A DNA stretch of 64,000 nucleotides from JAKAWQ01 sp963840545 (GCA_963840545.1 CAWIZE010000002.1:1628184-1692183), one strand, 5' to 3'. Counted from the first letter of the stretch, positions 54,086-62,893 are shown. Notes: generated from the sequence alone by a model not told the origin. Made by a program: numbers and translations.

Positions 54086-55338
54086 TGCCACAGGTACCGC
54101 TATTCGAAAATGATCTCCGGGTCCCGACCCAGCAGATGCCGTTCGCGGACCCGGGCGCAATGGCCGCGCCGGGCGAGGCGCAGGAGCAGGCCGGCGCGCA
54201 GTTCGGCGACGCGATGCAGGCGTGGAACGCCCAGTACGTCGAGGCGAAGCGCCAGGCGAACGCGGCCGGGTTGCTCGACCAGGGACTGAGCGCGCTGGGC
54301 GACGCGCAGTTCGCCATGAGCAAGGTGCCGGACCATCAGCAGGCCTACACAGGATTTCAGCAACAGGCGGCGAAGATCCGCCAGGGGCTGATGGCGCAGA
54401 CGAGCGATCCCGAGATCCAATCCTATGTCGGGCGCGCTTTCGACCAGGAAGCGATCATGCGCGGGCTCGACACCCGCAACGCCGCGTTCGCGCTGGAATC
54501 GAGCACCCAGGTCGGCGCGCTCCAGCAGCGGCTCGTCAACTATCAGGACCAGATCGCGACCGCGGGCAGTGACCTCGAGCGCGCGCACCTGACCGACATC
54601 GCGCACCAGGACATCGCGGGGAGCGTCGCGGGCCACTGGATCGCGCCCGAGCAGGCGTCGCTGCTGACGATCAAGTTCAACTCTGACGCGGCCGAGGCGC
54701 GGGCGCGGGGGCTCGCCGCGCGAGATCCGGTCACCGCCGAGCAGATACTGAACGATCCCGCCGCGACGCAGAGAACTTTTCCCGGCCTTCTGCCCGCGCA
54801 AGCCGAGATGCTCGCCTACCAGGTCGGGTGGCGCGCCCAGCGGGTCGAGGCGCAGAACATAGCCGCGCAAGAACATGCCGATGCGATGGCAGAACGAAAC
54901 GTCGTCCGGACGCAAAGCGCCAATGAGATGACCCTGCTCGAGGGAATTTACTCCGGCAAGATCAAGGATCCGAAGGCGCTTCTCGATTTGGCACAAACTA
55001 GGCAGATCACGCCGGCGGGCCTGCAGGCGGCTCACCAGGCGCTCCTCGAGCAGGGGCAAGGCCACGACGACCCAATGACGGCCCTGAGCCTCCTTTCCCA
55101 AGCCGCGACGGGACAGCTGACCGGTCGCCAGGTGAACGATGCGCTGGCGAAGGGGCAGCTCTCGCTTGGGACCGCCTGGAACCTTCAGGCGCGCATCAAC
55201 GCCGAGGAGAGTGACGCGAAGAGGAGCGAGATCAGCCAAGGCGCCGGCCTGATTGACCAAGCATTCTCGGGAATGGCCGCTGGGAGGGACGTGTTCGGGA
55301 ATGCGAAGTTCTCACCGTCGCCAGCAGGGCCGAGGTGA
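54085..55338 (+). CDS. Phage internal-virion-like protein, 5' part
   Basis: 417 residues, glutamine- and alanine-rich and largely helical (DPGAMAAPGEAQEQAGAQFG, LVNYQDQIATAGSDLERAHL, IAPEQASLLTIKFNSDAAEA). It resembles the N-terminal part of large podovirus-type internal virion/ejection proteins. ATG 54085 has AGGAGG upstream. The gene ends at TGA 55336-55338, overlapping a GTG that opens the 3' part in another frame, so this may be a single gene split by a frameshift. Confidence 0.65.
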   Translation: MPQVPLFENDLRVPTQQMPFADPGAMAAPGEAQEQAGAQFGDAMQAWNAQYVEAKRQANAAGLLDQGLSALGDAQFAMSKVPDHQQAYTGFQQQAAKIRQGLMAQTSDPEIQSYVGRAFDQEAIMRGLDTRNAAFALESSTQVGALQQRLVNYQDQIATAGSDLERAHLTDIAHQDIAGSVAGHWIAPEQASLLTIKFNSDAAEARARGLAARDPVTAEQILNDPAATQRTFPGLLPAQAEMLAYQVGWRAQRVEAQNIAAQEHADAMAERNVVRTQSANEMTLLEGIYSGKIKDPKALLDLAQTRQITPAGLQAAHQALLEQGQGHDDPMTALSLLSQAATGQLTGRQVNDALAKGQLSLGTAWNLQARINAEESDAKRSEISQGAGLIDQAFSGMAAGRDVFGNAKFSPSPAGPR

Positions 55339-55763
55339 GCGCTGAATACATTCGGCGCGTGAACGCTGGCGAAAACCCACTTGCCGTGGCGAATGACATC
55401 ATCGTCCGAGAGGCGCCCACGCTGCCTCAGCCGGTCCTCGGCACGATCACGAAGCTCGCCGATATTCCGCTGCTCTGGGCGCAGGAGCAGCAAGCCTTCC
55501 ATGCCGGCCGGATCAGCGAGACGATCTACGACGAGGATGCGATACGGATAAACAACATCGCCACACGCCTGAAACTGGCGTCGTCGGCGCAGGCCTGGCG
55601 CGATGCGCACGGGCCGAAGCCTCCCGCCACGCCGGCTGCCACGGCCCCCTCCGAAGGGTTCCTCCGTTGGTATGGGAGTATGCTCAACCGGCTGCCCCCG
55701 AGCCTTCAGCAGGGGGGAGCAGGGAGCAGTTCCTCCGCGCCTGTGGCCGGAGGTGCCCCTTGA
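55335..55763 (+). CDS. Phage internal-virion-like protein, 3' part
   Basis: 142 residues starting at a GTG that overlaps the previous stop (GTGA): SAEYIRRVNAGENPLAVAND, IPLLWAQEQQAFHAGRISET, then a low-complexity end. It reads as a natural continuation of the preceding protein. Either translational coupling or a frameshift in a longer ancestral gene explains the arrangement. Confidence 0.6.
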   Translation: MSAEYIRRVNAGENPLAVANDIIVREAPTLPQPVLGTITKLADIPLLWAQEQQAFHAGRISETIYDEDAIRINNIATRLKLASSAQAWRDAHGPKPPATPAATAPSEGFLRWYGSMLNRLPPSLQQGGAGSSSSAPVAGGAP

Positions 55764-55834
55764 TACCGTGGACGGCGTGGTGAACGCCCAGCGCGGCGCC
55801 CCCGCCGTGGGGCGGCCTGCCACGAAGAGACGGG

Positions 55835-57436
55835 ATGGGTGACCCCCCCTCCGACGAGGACGGCGGTCAGGGCCAGCGCAAGGCCTCGGGCTCATCCAAG
55901 GGGCGGCGGGCGGTTCGCGAGGCGGTGGGCGCCGCTGAGCCCGCGCGTGTCGTCGAGCTCAGGCCGGGCGCCCCCGCCGGCGACGGCGCCGCACCATCGG
56001 GCGGCGGGGTGTCGGGAGGCGCCGGCGACGACAGGCCGCGGACCATCGACCTTGCCGATGAGTGGAACACGGCGCTCCAGTTCGTGTCCGAGGATTTCAT
56101 TGTGGGCGGCTATCGAACGCTGAATCGCTACAGGGGAGACATCTATCGCTATGATGGCGCCTCTCACCGGCGCATCGGCGAAGAGGAGGTCGGCAGCTAT
56201 CTTTACCGGAAGGTCTCGGCAAGCGCGACCTTTGCCAAGGGCGGCGAGATCGTTCCCTGCCGGCCGACGGCGCGGAAGACAGGGGCCCTCCTGCACGCGG
56301 CAAAGCACGCGGTGCTCATCCCTGACGGCCTCGAGGTGCCCTGCTGGCTCCCCAGCGCCGATCCCAAGCAACGGGCACGTCCCGAGTCCGCAACGGACAT
56401 CTGGGCCGTCCAGAATGGGCTGCTGCACCTCCCGAGCGGGCGATTGCTGCCGCCGACGCCGGCGTTCTTCGGGCTGCATCCGTCGCCCGTCGTGTGGTCC
56501 GACGCCCCGGCCGCGCCGGCGCGGTTCCTTTCGTTCCTGCGGGAAGCTTTTGGCGATGACGACCAGGCCGTCAGCATCTTGCGGCAGGCCTTCGGGTACT
56601 CGATCTCGCTCGACACCAGCGCGCAGAAGATCTTCGGGCTGATCGGGCCCCCGCGTAGCGGCAAGAGCACGCTGCTGCGGCTTCTGACAGAACTCGTTGG
56701 CGCCGAAAATGTGTGTTCCCCAACGCTGAGCAGCCTCGGTGACCGCTTCGGGCTCGAGCCGCTGATAGGTAAGAGCATCGCAACCATCGTCGATGCGCGT
56801 CTCGGGCTGGCGAGCAGCCACGCGGAAATCATCCAAACGCTCCTGCGGATTTCTGGGGAAGATCGCGTCGGTGTCGCGCGAAAATACCAGGGCGAGTGGC
56901 AGGGACAGCTCAGGACGAGGCTTTGGCTGGCAGCGAATGAGCTCCCTACCTTCGGCGATACAAGCAACGCTCTGGCCACGCGGATGATCGTTATTCCGAT
57001 GAATTGATCCTTCGTCGGCGAAGAGGACCCCGAGCTGCTGCGCAAGCTGGTGGACGAGCTGCCGGGAATTGCCGGGTGGGCCGTTGAGGGGCTGATCGAG
57101 CTCCGCGAGCGCGGCTACTTCGTACAGCCGAACTCTGGGCGCCAGGCGCTCGCTGGCATGAGGGAGGTCGCATCAGAGACCGCGAATTTCGTTGCGCAAT
57201 CTTGCAGGATTGAGCCTGGAGAAGAAATCGAGAGTGCGGTTCTTTTCCTGGCATACACCCGCTGGCGCCAGGACCAGGCGCTGGAAACGCGAGTTTCCCA
57301 GCCTCTCTTTGGCAAGCGCCTCCGGGAGGTCTGCCCCTCTGTCAAGGTCGAACAGAGACGTCAGTTCGGAGCGCGGACTCGGTTCTATCGAGGCATTCGC
57401 CTGTTGCGACCGAATGAAGATGCGGGCGCCGTGTGA
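55835..57436 (+). pseudogene. P4-type primase-helicase, interrupted by in-frame TGA
   Basis: The first 390 codons encode a D5-N/primase-C-like segment (DIWAVQNGLLHLPSGRLLPP) and a superfamily 3 helicase core: Walker A LIGPPRSGKSTLLRLLTEL, Walker B-like SIATIVDARLG and sensor LWLAANELPTFGDTSNALAT. A TGA at 57005-57007 follows IVIPMN. The same frame continues SFVGEEDPELLRKLVDELPG, IAGWAVEGLIELRERGYF to the stop at 57436, the expected C-terminus of the family. This is a nonsense mutation (or readthrough) in a protein of ~533 residues. The truncated product would keep the ATPase core but lose the C-terminal domain. Confidence 0.88.
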
Positions 57437-57508
57437 CTGCCGCCGGGTCGTTTTTGGCGGCGCGTCGGGTGACGTGAGGGCCGTTGACGGCAGAAGAGGA
57501 GAGCGAAC

Positions 57509-58357
57509 GTGGGACTTCTGGAGATGATCGGGGGACGGCCGGGAGAGGAAGCCGCCGCGGCGGGGGTTGCGTCGGCGAAAGAGCGCCACGCCGCCGAGGT
57601 CCGGAACCTCGCACAGCTGGAGGCTCGGCTGCGCGACGAGGAGCACGACGCCGCGCTGGGCGACTATGGCGCCGCGGAGGAGCACGCTGCTACGCTTCGT
57701 CCGCAACTCGATGAGGGGCGTCGTCGCGTGGCCATGCTGGAGGCCGCCCTCCGTGAGCAGGAGGGGCGCCTGGCGGCCGCGGTGGCGGCGAGGCTGGCGC
57801 GGGAGGCCGCGGAGCTCGAGCTCGCCGTCCCCGAACTGGCGGCCAAGCACGCGGCAGCGGCCGCGGCCGTCAAGGAGGCGGGACAGCGGCTCGGCGACGC
57901 GATGAGGGACCTGGTGGCCACCGGGTCGCAGCTGGCGGCCGCTGTTGGCTCGGCGGAGTGCGGCCGCGCGTTCGGGCTGGCGGCGATCGCGGAGCGCGCA
58001 CGGCATTGCCTGTTTAACGAATTCGGTTTCGTGCCGCCGGGGCTGGCGCGGGACCCTCGACTGGCGCCCCCGCGGCCATTCCACTTCTTCCCCTACCCGA
58101 TCAACGAGGCCTCGCCGTTCCTTAAGATGGAGCTCGACGCCGCCGAACAGATTGCCCTCGACGACTGCGTTCGCGTCTACGGTTCGAAGGCGCAAGCGCT
58201 CCGCGCCAAGGGACGGATTGGACCGAAAGATGACAGCCTGCACGCCAAGAAAATGGAGAGCGGCGCGTGGCGCCTCGTCGGCGGACGCCTGCGCGGGCAC
58301 CTGGCGCAAGTGGATCCCGCGGTCCGTGACGCCGAACCGGAGGAGGGCGTGTCGTGA
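57509..58357 (+). CDS. Coiled-coil element protein (282 aa)
   Basis: GTG 57509 opens a protein whose first ~150 residues are an alanine/glutamate/arginine coiled coil (RNLAQLEARLRDEEHDAALG, EGRRRVAMLEAALREQEGRL). A different C-terminal part (LFNEFGFVPPGLARDPRL, FHFFPYPINEASPFLKMELD) has no recognised domain. The stop overlaps the next GTG (GTGA). Confidence 0.65.
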   Translation: MGLLEMIGGRPGEEAAAAGVASAKERHAAEVRNLAQLEARLRDEEHDAALGDYGAAEEHAATLRPQLDEGRRRVAMLEAALREQEGRLAAAVAARLAREAAELELAVPELAAKHAAAAAAVKEAGQRLGDAMRDLVATGSQLAAAVGSAECGRAFGLAAIAERARHCLFNEFGFVPPGLARDPRLAPPRPFHFFPYPINEASPFLKMELDAAEQIALDDCVRVYGSKAQALRAKGRIGPKDDSLHAKKMESGAWRLVGGRLRGHLAQVDPAVRDAEPEEGVS

Positions 58358-59277
58358 AAACCAACTGGGCGCTGGCGCGCCTGATCATCAAGGACATCGC
58401 TAGGGCCAGCGGGTTGTCATTCGAGCATGCCGATGTCCTGAGCCGCGCCGAAGCGAAGCAGGTGCTTGCATGGGGACGCGGAGTGCCGGAGATCGCGAAG
58501 GCCTATGGCAAGCGGTCTGACAAAAACTACGAGGCCCTCGAAGTGTACAGGGGGGTGGTGGAGTATTTCGCACATGAGCACCCCGCGGACGGCGCCGGCG
58601 CCCCGGAGGCCTGGCCGGCGCGAGAGGGGCCAGTCTCGGCTGACGTCGCGAGCCTGCGGCCCGCGGAGGCTGAGGCGCTTCTCACCTGGGCGAAGATCCA
58701 GCCCGAATTCCGAGAAGACTACCTCGACGCCGGGCGGCCCCTGCACAAGGAGTGCGTGCGCCAGGTGCAGGAGCTCACCGAGATCATATCCCGCGCGGCA
58801 GAGACGACGCCAACGCGCGCGACGCCCCAGGTCACGACGGAGGCCTTCGACCGCATCAAGCAGCTGCAGGCCGATCCCGCGTATCTCGACCGGCGTCACC
58901 CGGGCCACGCGGCGAAGGTGGCCGAAATGCAGGCCGCGTACGAGGTCGCCTATCCGCCGGCCAGAGTTTCCCCGGAGCAGCGGCTCAGGGGGTTCCAGGA
59001 ACATCCTGCCCTCGCGGATCCGCTGCATCCCGACCATCGGGCGACGGTTGAGGCGGCGCACGCGGTCGCCGGCGAGATTATCCGCTTGGGCTCGCGCGAA
59101 GGGCCGAGGGGCGCGGCGGCAGCGGCGGCGTCCAAGGCCTCCTCAAAGCAGCATATCAAGGATCTTCATGCCCACCCGGCCTACCTCGATAAGTCGCACC
59201 CCGATCATCGGGCCACGGTCAACGCGATGCAGGCCGCCTACCAGGACGCCTTTCCGGAGGGAGGCCCCCGCGAGTGA
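58354..59277 (+). CDS. Element protein with three HPAYLD-HPDH repeats
   Basis: 307 residues. The N-terminal part (LIIKDIARASGLSFEHADVL) is helical. The C-terminal half has three related ~35-residue repeats: DPAYLDRRHPGHAAKVAEMQ, HPALADPLHPDHRATVEAAH and HPAYLDKSHPDHRATVNAMQ. This short motif is seen in phage proteins, often with structural roles, but its function is not known to me. Coupled to both neighbours by GTGA overlaps. Confidence 0.65.
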   Translation: MKTNWALARLIIKDIARASGLSFEHADVLSRAEAKQVLAWGRGVPEIAKAYGKRSDKNYEALEVYRGVVEYFAHEHPADGAGAPEAWPAREGPVSADVASLRPAEAEALLTWAKIQPEFREDYLDAGRPLHKECVRQVQELTEIISRAAETTPTRATPQVTTEAFDRIKQLQADPAYLDRRHPGHAAKVAEMQAAYEVAYPPARVSPEQRLRGFQEHPALADPLHPDHRATVEAAHAVAGEIIRLGSREGPRGAAAAAASKASSKQHIKDLHAHPAYLDKSHPDHRATVNAMQAAYQDAFPEGGPRE

Positions 59278-59765
59278 CGGCGTCGGGGTGGGCGCGGCTG
59301 GAAGTCGTCTACGCCGCGCAGGAGATGCCCGACCCAGCGTTCGAGGCGTCGATCGGCCGCCTCGGCAGCGTTAACGTCCGCCTCTACGCCGGCTATTTCC
59401 GGAACCTCGGAGTCTGCGAGATCCAGCATCTGGTCGACGACGGTTGCGCCGGCGAGCTTGCGGCCGCGGTGCACGCGATCGCTGATTTTCATGGCGCTGC
59501 GCTCCGCGAGCTCGTGATCGATCCGTCCGGGCGACCGCGGCGGAAAAGATCAGGCCCTCGTCGTCGAGTTCTGGCCGCCCTCAACCCTTCCGAGCTCTCC
59601 GCTTGCGCGGCGCGGCGCTCCCGCTGTCCACTGAGCCGGGCGCCACCATTTGCGCGTGCGCTTCTATGCCGGCGCGCGCGAGGAGGCGCATCGCCTCGCC
59701 GCGGCTGCCGATGCGGTTCGCAAAACGCCAGTCGTCGATCGCCCGGAGCTCGGCGGCCGACATGA
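59274..59765 (+). CDS. Element protein of unknown function
   Basis: GTG 59274 overlaps the previous stop. The first ~85 residues (LEVVYAAQEMPDPAFEASIG, CEIQHLVDDGCAGELAAAVH) have normal composition. After residue ~100 the frame becomes arginine- and alanine-rich and runs antisense over the RHH gene, so the true protein probably ended earlier and a frameshift is possible. Confidence 0.45.
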   Translation: MTASGWARLEVVYAAQEMPDPAFEASIGRLGSVNVRLYAGYFRNLGVCEIQHLVDDGCAGELAAAVHAIADFHGAALRELVIDPSGRPRRKRSGPRRRVLAALNPSELSACAARRSRCPLSRAPPFARALLCRRARGGASPRRGCRCGSQNASRRSPGARRPT

Positions 59766-59802
59766 GGATCTGGACGCGCGCGGTTTTGAGATCGGCAGCC
59801 AC
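59581..59802 (-). CDS. Ribbon-helix-helix DNA-binding protein
   Basis: 73 residues from GTG 59802. The core ARVQILMSAAELRAIDDWRF then ANRIGSRGEAMRLLARAGIE is a characteristic RHH pattern found in plasmid/phage-associated repressors. A basic tail (PRKRRARKG) ends the protein. A longer start at 59853 would place the N-terminus within the repeated sites at 59852-59880, so the shorter form is preferred. It is convergent with the preceding gene and divergent from the next. Confidence 0.7.
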   Translation of the reverse strand: MAADLKTARVQILMSAAELRAIDDWRFANRIGSRGEAMRLLARAGIEAHAQMVAPGSVDSGSAAPRKRRARKG

Positions 59803-59851
59803 GGCGAACGGTAGCCCGGCAGCCGCGAGTCGCGCAACACGCTTGCCACGC

Positions 59852-59880
59852 ACATGCGCAACATGCGCATATTGTGCATG
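59852..59880. promoter_or_regulatory. Repeated ACATGCGCA sites upstream of RHH gene
   Basis: Two adjacent copies of ACATGCGCA (59852-59860, 59861-59869) followed by TGTGCATG. RHH proteins bind short tandem sites next to their own promoter, so this is a candidate operator serving both divergent genes. Confidence 0.5.
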
Positions 59881-59930
59881 TCAGAGCGCCCGTCGGGGGC
59901 GCGTCGGTTCATTTCGAAAAGGGGAGATCC

Positions 59931-61079
59931 ATGGACGCCGTGGCTATCGACCACCTCGTCGACGCGGAGGGCTCGCACGCCCCGGCCGCCGCCCTGCGTT
60001 GCTCGGACCGCGCCGCCGGTCGCGCGCGGAGGGCCGGAGGGCAGCCGGACGCGGCCCTGCTTCGCGCCGTCGGGAAGCTTGCCTCCGCTGAGCGCGAGCT
60101 CGAGGACGCCTGCAACGATGAACCGAGCACCGCGGCGAACGCCGACCGCGATCGATGGGACCTAAAGGTGGCAGCGATTCAAGCCCGGAATGAGCATGTG
60201 CTTCGGTCGATTGGGCGGCTGCCGGCAACCTCCATGGCGGGGGTGCACGCGAAGGTCCGGGCGCTCATGTCCTGCCAGGACAAGGGGCGGGACGGGCAAC
60301 CCCTCCGTACGGGATTCGCGGAATCGGATATCCTGTTTGGGCTTTTCGGTGATCTGGAACGCCTGGTGAAGCGCGACGGGGCTTTGCTGACCGAAGCCCA
60401 GGAGGGCATGCACCTCGCGTCCGCCAGATCGCCTTCGCCGGTCCTCTTCGCCCCGCGGGGGCTTCCAAGCGGAGGGCTTCTGGTCGCGCTCGCGGCGTTC
60501 GTCGAGCTCAACGAGCGCGAGCTGCGGCAGTTCGCGGAGGCGGCAGGCCTGGTGCTGGCGAGGCGGTCGCGCCCGGTGAGGATGGGGGACGGCTCGACGC
60601 GCTCGCCGGCGAACTCGCCCCTCTTCCTTGCGCCGCGGGAGGAGAGGCCTGATTGCCGCGCCGAGTGTCCCTCCGACGAGGTCCTGCGTGCCGCCCTCGT
60701 CCAGGCCCGCGCCGCGTGGCAGGAGGTTGTGGAAATGGGGCGCCGCGAGCCCGCTCTCGCCGATGCGGTCGGCTACGCAAGGTGGCGGCACGAGCGGGAG
60801 CGGCCTTTGCGAGCGGCCGACGACGCATTTCGGGTGCTTGAGCGCACGCCCGCCGCCAGCGTGGCGGGAGCCGCCATCAAGCTGCGCGCCTACATATTCC
60901 GGAGCGGGGCAGGAGGGGGGCGGATGACCGGCTTTCCGAGTGAGGAGCGGCTCCTGAAGCGGCTTGCGCGCGAGCTCGAGCGCCTGGCTGGCGACTGTGA
61001 CCGGGCCCCGGAGGCGGGGATCCCCCGCGGGACCCGCGGGCTGCCTGGCGCCGCGGCCGCGGCCGGGCTCCCCTCCTAG
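59931..61079 (+). CDS. Element protein with a duplicated ~110-aa helical domain
   Basis: 382 residues; ATG 59931 follows AAAAGGGGAG. Two halves align. Half one has LRAVGKLASAERELEDA, RLPATSMAGVHAKVRAL and LFGLFGDLERLV. Half two has LRAALVQARAAWQEVVE, RTPAASVAGAAIKLRAY and LLKRLARELERLA. The module with a P-A-(T/S)-x-x-G-x-x-x-K-x-R-A core seems common in proteobacterial elements. Function unknown. Confidence 0.65.
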   Translation: MDAVAIDHLVDAEGSHAPAAALRCSDRAAGRARRAGGQPDAALLRAVGKLASAERELEDACNDEPSTAANADRDRWDLKVAAIQARNEHVLRSIGRLPATSMAGVHAKVRALMSCQDKGRDGQPLRTGFAESDILFGLFGDLERLVKRDGALLTEAQEGMHLASARSPSPVLFAPRGLPSGGLLVALAAFVELNERELRQFAEAAGLVLARRSRPVRMGDGSTRSPANSPLFLAPREERPDCRAECPSDEVLRAALVQARAAWQEVVEMGRREPALADAVGYARWRHERERPLRAADDAFRVLERTPAASVAGAAIKLRAYIFRSGAGGGRMTGFPSEERLLKRLARELERLAGDCDRAPEAGIPRGTRGLPGAAAAAGLPS

Positions 61080-61582
61080 ACGAGGTCGGAGACGGGGCGG
61101 GGCCGCAGCGCTCCTGCGGCCTCGCTCGCAGTCCAGGGCGCCAGGCACGGCTTGGTCTCGACGTCCGGTGCGCTTACATTGCCGGGACTGCTCCGGCCCC
61201 CAGCGTCAGTGATTCCGGTTCCGGCGTGGCTTCCGGATGGACCGCCGAAGGGGCCTTGGCCGTCGGTGCCACCGAGGGGGGTTCGCGCCCCCTGCCGGAG
61301 TAGCTTCCGTCCGCGTCCCGCCGGGTAGCCGCCGTCTCGGTCGTAGCACCGGCTATACCCTCGATTTGAGACGTAGAAACGGACGTGCCCCCAGAGGACC
61401 ACCCACGCTGCCCGCTGGCGCCCTTGCGGCGCCTGCGGGCTCGATTGCCGCACCCGAGGCCTCGGGCGCCACAGGCGCCTCGCCTGACGCGATTTCCGGG
61501 GGAGTTGCGGTCGCGGTGCGCGGCTCCTCCGCGACGGCGCAACCGCTGCTCGTCCCCACGCTCTCCGTCGCCCCTCATGACC
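61080..61582. other. Non-coding stretch before iterons, 503 bp
   Basis: Open frames on both strands here are short, low-complexity (A, P, R, T-rich) and lack ribosome sites. No gene is supported. Confidence 0.4.
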
Positions 61583-61859
61583 GTCACAGGCGTCACAGGC
61601 ATGTCACAGGCAACGGTCGGTGCGCCTGTGACGGGAAATGCGTTGCGGCGTAGGGGCTTAGAGCTGGTGTCACAGGCGTCACAGGCATTTCCTCTATCCT
61701 TCGCATTGGAGATATCGAAAAGAGAGGAAGAAGAAATGTATATAGGGGGGAGCTTGGGCGATTTGCCTGTGACGCCTGTGACAGGCACCTAAGGCGTTGA
61801 AAAGGGGGCGTTTATCCGTCACAGGCAAAGCGTGGCCAGCCTGTGCCATGCCTGTGACA
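61583..61859. repeat. Ten 9-bp iterons around an AT-rich core (putative origin)
   Basis: The 9-mer GTCACAGGC occurs on the plus strand at 61583, 61592, 61603, 61669, 61678 and 61819, and on the minus strand (GCCTGTGAC) at 61624, 61765, 61774 and 61851. A near-copy lies at 61840. Several are directly adjacent. Between the inner pairs, 61687-61750 is markedly AT-rich. This is the layout of an iteron-type replication origin, which P4-type primases use in related elements. Confidence 0.75.
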
Positions 61860-61928
61860 CTGAGACGAGGTGAACGACGAGGCGTCGCTGAAAATGTCCC
61901 CCAAGCCGCTGATCACGCGACGATTTTT

Positions 61929-62495
61929 TCAGGCGCGTGGCCCGAGGACGCGATAGACGCTCGTGCGCCCGATGTTGAGGCGCCGCGCGATCTCGGCGGG
62001 GCCGATCCCCTCGGCGTGCATGCGCCGCACGTCGTCAGCCTGGCGGCGCGCCGTCGGCTGGCGGCCGACGTACTTGCCCTGCGCCTTCCCGGCGGCGATG
62101 CCAGCGCGCTGTCGATCGAGCATGATCTCGCGCTCGAGCTGCGCGATCGCGCCAAGGACCGTGATCAGCAACCTTCCGGTGGGCGAGCGCGTGTCGACAT
62201 CGGATCCTCCCAGGTCCAGGACGCGCAGCGCGATCCCGCCGGCGTCAAGCCGTTGCACGATGTCGAGGAGGTCCCGCGTAGAGCGCGCGAGGCGATCCAG
62301 ACGGGTGACGACGAGGACGTCAGCAGGGCGCAGGAAGTTGAGGAGAGAGTGGAGCTCGGGTCGCTCCTTGCCGTCGGCGGCGCTCGCTTGCTCGACATGG
62401 ACGCGCTCGGCGCCGGCGGCTGTCAGCTTGGCTTGCTGGTCGGCGAGGCCGGCGGTCTGGTCGGCGGTGGACGTGCGGGCATATCCCAGCAGCAT
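61929..62495 (-). CDS. Serine recombinase (resolvase/invertase family)
   Basis: 188 residues. The catalytic N-terminal domain is LLGYARTSTADQTAGLADQQ with the active serine in ARTS, and VLVVTRLDRLARSTRDLLDI. The C-terminal HTH is MHAEGIGPAEIARRLNIGRT. Normal size for a small resolvase. ATG 62495 is preferred as GGAGAG lies just before it; ATG 62507 is an alternative. It may resolve multimers of the element or invert a segment. Confidence 0.93.
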   Translation of the reverse strand: MLLGYARTSTADQTAGLADQQAKLTAAGAERVHVEQASAADGKERPELHSLLNFLRPADVLVVTRLDRLARSTRDLLDIVQRLDAGGIALRVLDLGGSDVDTRSPTGRLLITVLGAIAQLEREIMLDRQRAGIAAGKAQGKYVGRQPTARRQADDVRRMHAEGIGPAEIARRLNIGRTSVYRVLGPRA

Positions 62496-62599
62496 GTCGC
62501 TCTCCATTGAATTGTGTTCCAAAACGTCTCCAAGGATAACGGAACGCCCCAAAATCCTCAATCCAATTCGTATGGAACATACCGCATGCCTTCCCCGCG

Positions 62600-62629
62600 T
62601 GTTCCGCATGGGCCTGCCCATGTGGAACA
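62600..62629. repeat. 30-bp imperfect palindrome upstream of resolvase
   Basis: TGTTCC-n-CATGGGC / GCCCATG-n-GGAACA, an inverted repeat in the 105-bp region before the resolvase start. Additional TGTTCC/GGAAC half-sites lie at about 62515-62580. The set resembles the subsites of a resolvase res region. Confidence 0.6.
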
Positions 62630-62665
62630 TAATCGGGCGCCCGAGCTCATCCGGCGCTCCCGCTT

Positions 62666-62893
62666 AGCGCTGCCCTCTGGCGTCGCGCCTGGCGCTGCCG
62701 TTCGGTGTCGCGCCTGGCGCTGCCGTTCGGTGTCGCGCCTGGCGCTGCCGTCTGGCGTCGCGCCTGGCGCTGCCCTCTGGCGTCGCGCCTGGCGCTGCCC
62801 TCTGGTGTCGCGCCTGGCGCTGCCGTCTCGGCGTCGCGCCTGGCGCTGCCGTCTCGGCGTCGCGCCTGGCGCTGCCGTCTCGGTGTCGCGCCT
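62666..62893. repeat. 25-bp minisatellite, nine units
   Basis: Nine tandem units (25 bp, three of them 26 bp) share the frame GGCGCTGCC...GTCGCGCCT with a variable centre. The period is not a multiple of three and no gene spans it. There are no unique spacers, so it is not CRISPR. Confidence 0.9.

Noticed and set aside
61174..61788. A 204-codon minus-strand frame starting MPVTGVTGK and containing CDACD.
   Set aside because: The VTG/VTP and CDACD patterns are simply translations of the GTCACAGGC iterons; the rest is low complexity.
62666..62893. The 25-bp array considered as a CRISPR array.
   Set aside because: Units are directly tandem with no unique spacers, and no cas genes are present.
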